A stretch of DNA of 64,000 bases from Anabaena cylindrica PCC 7122 (GTDB taxonomy: Bacteria; Cyanobacteriota; Cyanobacteriia; Cyanobacteriales; Nostocaceae). A program made the translations under genes and the position numbers. Shown one piece after another: positions 60,628-64,000 of this stretch (the first letter of the stretch is position 1; each line of letters starts with the position of its first letter). Under the pieces are notes generated by a model. The model had not been told where the DNA came from. It was given only the letters and a program-made list of their open reading frames with translations, and ran no database searches. The stretch lies in assembly GCF_000317695.1 (NCBI RefSeq), contig NC_019771.1, positions 434,001 to 498,000 of the forward strand. Reading direction: 5' to 3'.

Positions 60628-60973
60628 AAAATTTGACTGAAATTCAATATAGCATAAAAAAAACCAATAAGGCGAATTTTTTCGCAAATTCTTTGAATGC
60701 GGGTATGAAGCTGACAGAAATATAGTTGCTGCACAAGTGATATTAAAAGTTATGGATATCTTTAAAAAGCCAAGTGAGGGAAACTGGCAACGACTGACAG
60801 CCGCAATGTTGTTAGTTTAGCTAAGATTCGGGGAGGCAAGCAATCCAATCCTGAACTCTACTAAAAATGAGGGTGGGGAATCTCCTGTTAAAATTTGCAG
60901 TAATGCGACAGCTTTATTTCAACGGGATGGGAGAGAATGTCAATCTACGTGGTACTAATATCGAAGCTAGAAA
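60628..60973. other. 346-bp spacer between tRNA-Leu and accC
   Basis: Divergent spacer holding the promoters of tRNA-Leu (minus) and accC (plus). I see no repeat, open frame or strong hairpin in it. Confidence 0.5.
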
Positions 60974-62320
60974 ATGAAATTTGACAAAATTTTAATTGCT
61001 AATCGGGGAGAAATAGCGCTTCGCATTCTCCGAGCTTGTGAAGAAATGGGAATTGCGACAGTTGCTGTTCACTCCACCGTTGACCGGAATGCTCTCCACG
61101 TCCAACTTGCTGATGAGGCAGTTTGCATTGGTGAACCAGCCAGCAGTAAAAGTTATTTGAATATTCCCAATATTATTGCCGCTGCCTTGACGCGCAATGC
61201 TACTGCAATTCATCCTGGTTATGGCTTTTTAGCAGAAAATGCTCGATTTGCGGAAATTTGTGCTGACCACCATATTGCCTTTATTGGCCCTAGTCCCGAA
61301 GCTATTCGGTTAATGGGAGATAAGGCCACAGCCAAGGAAACCATGCAAAAAGCCGGAGTACCGACAGTACCGGGTAGTGATGGTTTGGTAGAGACTGAGC
61401 AGGAAGGAATAGCGATCGCTAAAGATATCGGCTACCCTGTAATGATTAAAGCCACAGCAGGTGGTGGTGGTCGGGGTATGAGGTTTGTCCGTTCCGAAGA
61501 TGAATTCGCTAAACTTTTCCTTGCAGCCCAAGGAGAAGCAGGAGCAGCCTTTGGCAACGCCGGCGTTTATATAGAAAAATTTATCGAACGTCCGCGCCAC
61601 ATAGAATTTCAAATTTTGGCTGATAGCTACGGTAATGTCATCCATTTAGGTGAAAGAGATTGCTCAATTCAGCGCCGCAATCAAAAGTTACTGGAAGAAG
61701 CTCCCAGTCCAGCACTTGACTCAGATCTCCGAGAAAAAATGGGACAAGCTGCTGTCAAAGCAGCCCAATTCATCAACTACACCGGGGCAGGTACTATCGA
61801 GTTTCTCCTAGATAAATTCGGTAAATACTATTTCATGGAAATGAATACCCGCATACAAGTTGAGCATCCAGTCACAGAGATGGTGACTGGTATCGACTTA
61901 CTTGTAGAACAAATCCGCATTGCCCAAGGTGAAAAACTCAATTTAACTCAAGACAAAGTTATTCTCAGGGGTCATTCCATTGAATGCCGTATCAATGCCG
62001 AAGACCCAGATCATGATTTTCGTCCCTCCCCAGGCAAAATTAGTGGTTATTTACCCCCTGGAGGACCCGGCGTGCGGATTGATTCTCATGTGTACACAGA
62101 TTACCAAATTCCGCCTTATTACGACTCTCTAATTGGCAAGCTAATTGTCTGGGGGCCAGACCGGGCTACTGCTATAAACCGCATGAAACGAGCATTGCGA
62201 GAGTGTGCAATTACCGGACTCCCTACCACCATTGGGTTTCATCAAAAAATCATGGAAAATCCACAGTTTTTGGCAGGTAATGTTTACACTAATTTTGTGC
62301 AGGAAATGAAAATTCAGTAA
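60974..62320 (+). CDS. accC: Acetyl-CoA carboxylase, biotin carboxylase subunit
   Basis: A 448-residue biotin carboxylase, the first step of fatty acid synthesis: it carboxylates biotin on the AccB carrier with ATP and bicarbonate. Pre-ATP-grasp start KILIANRGEIALRI, ATP-binding loop KATAGGGGRGMR, catalytic HLGERDCSIQRRNQK, FMEMNTRIQVEHPVTE and the C-terminal VYTDYQIPPYYDSLI are all intact. Length is standard. The gene is alone here (accB elsewhere). Its stop codon is the first unit of a TAATGGG array. Confidence 0.97.
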   Translation: MKFDKILIANRGEIALRILRACEEMGIATVAVHSTVDRNALHVQLADEAVCIGEPASSKSYLNIPNIIAAALTRNATAIHPGYGFLAENARFAEICADHHIAFIGPSPEAIRLMGDKATAKETMQKAGVPTVPGSDGLVETEQEGIAIAKDIGYPVMIKATAGGGGRGMRFVRSEDEFAKLFLAAQGEAGAAFGNAGVYIEKFIERPRHIEFQILADSYGNVIHLGERDCSIQRRNQKLLEEAPSPALDSDLREKMGQAAVKAAQFINYTGAGTIEFLLDKFGKYYFMEMNTRIQVEHPVTEMVTGIDLLVEQIRIAQGEKLNLTQDKVILRGHSIECRINAEDPDHDFRPSPGKISGYLPPGGPGVRIDSHVYTDYQIPPYYDSLIGKLIVWGPDRATAINRMKRALRECAITGLPTTIGFHQKIMENPQFLAGNVYTNFVQEMKIQ

Positions 62321-62345
62321 TGGGTAATGGGTAATTGGTAATGGG
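62318..62345. repeat. Heptamer array (TAATGGG), 4 copies
   Basis: Four units (third TAATTGG) that begin with the accC stop codon TAA itself. Confidence 0.75.
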
Positions 62346-62406
62346 TACAAGCTCAGTTTCAGTTTTCCCCCTGCACCCTGCACCCCTGCCTCTTATGACC
62401 TGTCAC

Positions 62407-62700
62407 CTAATTTACGCGCAACATCATGGTCAGTAAACCTTGCTGACCTAGTAAAATTTCTCGTACCAGGCTGAAAATACCAACCCAAATTATGGGGGTG
62501 ATATCCACCCCACCAATAGGTTGTACTAGCTTTCGCAATGGCACTAAGAAGGGTTCTGTTGGCCAAGCTATCAGATTAAATGGCAAACGGTTGAGGTTCA
62601 CTTGTGGATACCAAGTGAGAATGATGCGGAAAATAAACAAAAATATCATCAGTCCCAAAATGAGGCCGAGAATCAAAGAGGTCAAGTTAGCACCGGTCAT
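62407..62700 (-). CDS. YggT family membrane protein (Ycf19-like)
   Basis: A 97-residue protein with two or three hydrophobic helices and the YggT signature RIILTWYPQVNLNRLPFN...WPTEPFLVPLRKLVQP. Ycf19/YggT proteins of cyanobacteria and plastids act in membrane or nucleoid-linked processes such as osmotic balance and photosystem organisation; exact role is unclear. It converges on accC. Confidence 0.9.
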   Translation of the reverse strand: MTGANLTSLILGLILGLMIFLFIFRIILTWYPQVNLNRLPFNLIAWPTEPFLVPLRKLVQPIGGVDITPIIWVGIFSLVREILLGQQGLLTMMLRVN

Positions 62701-62874
62701 TACTTTTAGTCAATATCTGTGAGTAAATATAAAATCTGGGCGTAAGCCAGAAAAGTTGAAGCTTTGTAAAGCCTTCTCTCTCATTTTAACTAAATGCTGT
62801 GGTCTCTTCTCAAGAAAGTGATACAGGATTAAGATTAAAATTAAAATGAAGTGTGTAAAAAAAGGTTGAGAATT

Positions 62875-62994
62875 ATGACACCCTCTTTAGCAAATTTTCT
62901 TTGGAGTCTGGTTTGGGGTACTGCAATTGTAGTTATTCCAACAACAGTAGGGCTAATCTTCATTAGCCAAAAAGATAAAATCCAACGTTCATAA
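62875..62994 (+). CDS. psbX: Photosystem II reaction centre protein X
   Basis: A 39-residue single-span protein: MTPSLANFLWSLVWGTAIVV, then PTTVGLIFISQKDKIQRS. This is the PsbX subunit near cytochrome b559 of photosystem II. Length fits the cyanobacterial form exactly. AAAGG lies about 8 bases before the ATG. It is followed by repeats and, 180 bp further, by the Ycf66 gene; this psbX-ycf66 pairing is known in cyanobacteria and some plastids. Confidence 0.93.
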   Translation: MTPSLANFLWSLVWGTAIVVIPTTVGLIFISQKDKIQRS

Positions 62995-63174
62995 GGAACA
63001 GGGGAAAGGGGACAGGAAACAGATGACAGATTATTTTCCCCAATCCCCAATCCCGGTAAACAGCTTCAGAGCTTCTTTGCCAGATGCTTTGAAGCTTTCA
63101 TATTATTGTCAATAGTTAGAGTAGTGATTTTAATTGTGACCCGCTAACATAGATTTGATATTGGGAAAACAGCA
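62995..63174 (+). other. psbX-ycf66 spacer with imperfect hairpin
   Basis: 180 bp, including AGGAAACAG-like repeat remnants and, at 63060-63098, an imperfect stem (AGCTTCAGAGC with TGCTTTGAAGCT) that may be the psbX terminator. Promoter of the next gene presumably lies behind it. Confidence 0.4.
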
Positions 63175-64000
63175 ATGATAAATTTTGGGCTGAACTCAGC
63201 CAGTTTTTTGGCTCAGGTAAATTTTGGGGCTAACTCAGCCAGTGTACTAGGAATTTTCCTGGCTGTGGCTGGGGCAGCGCTGTATTTTCTCCGCACAGTG
63301 CGGCCAGAATTGTCACGAGATCAGGATATCTTTTTTGCAGCAGTTGGCTTATTGTGCGGTTTTATTCTCATTTTTCAAGGATGGCGATTAGATCCCATTC
63401 TGCAATTTGGTCAGTTGCTTTTAGTTGGTACTACTGTATTTTTTGCAGTTGAAAGTATTCGTCTGCGGAGTATAGCCACCCAACAAGCCAAACGAAACAC
63501 TCCGATTGTCGATGATGAGCGGGAAGTAAGCAGAAAATATTCTTACTCTGAGCGACGCAATTATCAAGCGGAGATGGATGCAGATTTGGAACCCCTTCCT
63601 TATGAGGAGGAAGAACAACCTCCACGTGCTAGGATTCGCGGTAGCCGAGATGAGCGTTCAACCCGTGATGATTATTACGAGGATCAACCCCCCCGTCGTT
63701 CAGAACGCCGCAATAGCACAGAAAAGCCGGAAACTGGAGAAAGGAAACGTCGTCCTACCTCTGGTCGCTCTGCAAGTCGCCCTACTGAAAGTTATGAACA
63801 AGAAAATTGGGGTTCTGTGTCTAGGCAAGTTGATGATTGGGAAAGTCCCCAGGAGGATGTAAAAAAACAGCCCCGTCGCACTACTAATAACAGACCTCAA
63901 CGCCCAGAAGTTCGTGAGGATGATGTTGCTCCTAGACCAAGAAAGCGTCGTCCACCTGCTGATTCATCTCCTCGCAGAGTTAGGGAAGATGATGAGGCTA
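63175..64000 (+). CDS. Ycf66 family protein (3' end outside window)
   Basis: The frame is open to the end of the window (275 codons seen). Residues 1-100 hold about three membrane helices (LGIFLAVAGAALYFLRTV, IFFAAVGLLCGFILIFQGW, LLLVGTTVFFAVESIRLR), the Ycf66 core found in cyanobacteria and some plastids. The rest is a highly charged, disordered tail rich in Arg/Glu/Pro (RRPTSGRSASRP). Function unknown. The first 25 codons contain a 24-bp near-repeat 39 bp apart, see findings. The start ATG at 63175 begins MINFG, as expected for the family. Confidence 0.88.
   Translation, partial: MINFGLNSASFLAQVNFGANSASVLGIFLAVAGAALYFLRTVRPELSRDQDIFFAAVGLLCGFILIFQGWRLDPILQFGQLLLVGTTVFFAVESIRLRSIATQQAKRNTPIVDDEREVSRKYSYSERRNYQAEMDADLEPLPYEEEEQPPRARIRGSRDERSTRDDYYEDQPPRRSERRNSTEKPETGERKRRPTSGRSASRPTESYEQENWGSVSRQVDDWESPQEDVKKQPRRTTNNRPQRPEVREDDVAPRPRKRRPPADSSPRRVREDDEA

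Noticed and set aside
60528..60734. Open frames over tRNA-Leu on both strands
   Set aside because: The tRNA fills this stretch; the frames contain no protein-like features.
63421..63900. Minus-strand frames over the Ycf66 gene and a plus-strand frame at 63578
   Set aside because: The Ycf66 frame continues unbroken through this stretch and explains the composition.

Overview
The window comes from a filamentous, hormogonium-forming cyanobacterium of the Nostocales (Nostoc/Anabaena/Dolichospermum type). The evidence is many HIP1 sites (GCGATCGC), many tandem heptamer arrays (STRR-type repeats), psbX, Ycf66 and Ycf19/YggT proteins, a DUF98/Ycf21 protein, CcsA, and a complete hmp motility-chemosensory locus with hmpF. 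Base composition is moderately AT-rich.

Layout. 0-3.8 kb: 3' part of a zinc metalloprotease, a carboxylesterase and a small DUF2555-type gene closed by a clear terminator. 4.0-7.0 kb: a tight, AT-rich three-gene cassette (DUF262 protein, DUF3696-type AAA ATPase, unknown Cys-containing protein). It is wedged before coaBC and overlaps it by one base. It looks like a restriction or abortive-infection type defence system that I cannot match to a named one. 8.3-10.6 kb: more accessory genes (TIGR02391/Ymh, DUF2281, DUF2887/DUF4351) and a decayed DUF2887 fragment. 10.7-16.2 kb: mostly housekeeping (tRNA-Ser, FdC2-like ferredoxin, nuclease-like lipoprotein, inositol monophosphatase, J-domain/TPR protein, hisZ, 4Fe-4S ferredoxin, LivF-type ATPase).

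16.3-38 kb is a second and larger accessory region. It holds a PatD/LynD-like fused TOMM cyclodehydratase (YcaO) with no visible precursor peptide, an amidohydrolase, an unrecognised 360-residue protein, and a 1934-residue Ser/Thr kinase-ATPase-GAF protein that ends in an AAA-like (AAA_35) module instead of the usual histidine kinase. A VMAP-HTH/AAA_35 protein, an ECF-like sigma factor, a DUF1350 protein, an exported protein split by one frameshift, a protein with two AAA_35 modules and an intact IS200/IS605 element (TnpA + TnpB) follow. A 13-bp motif (CAGTTAAATTCAG and close variants) recurs in the intergenic spacers of this region.

38-53 kb: prolyl oligopeptidase, then the hmpA-E operon on the minus strand with hmpF divergent from it; together they form a Pil-Chp-like system that controls type IV pilus motility of hormogonia. 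53-64 kb: tilS, a toxin-antitoxin pair, ccsA, a DUF3352 protein, a WD40 protein, a DUF98 chorismate-lyase-like protein, tRNA-Leu, accC, yggT, psbX and the start of a Ycf66 gene. Many intergenic spaces carry heptamer arrays, some of which overlap the ends of genes.
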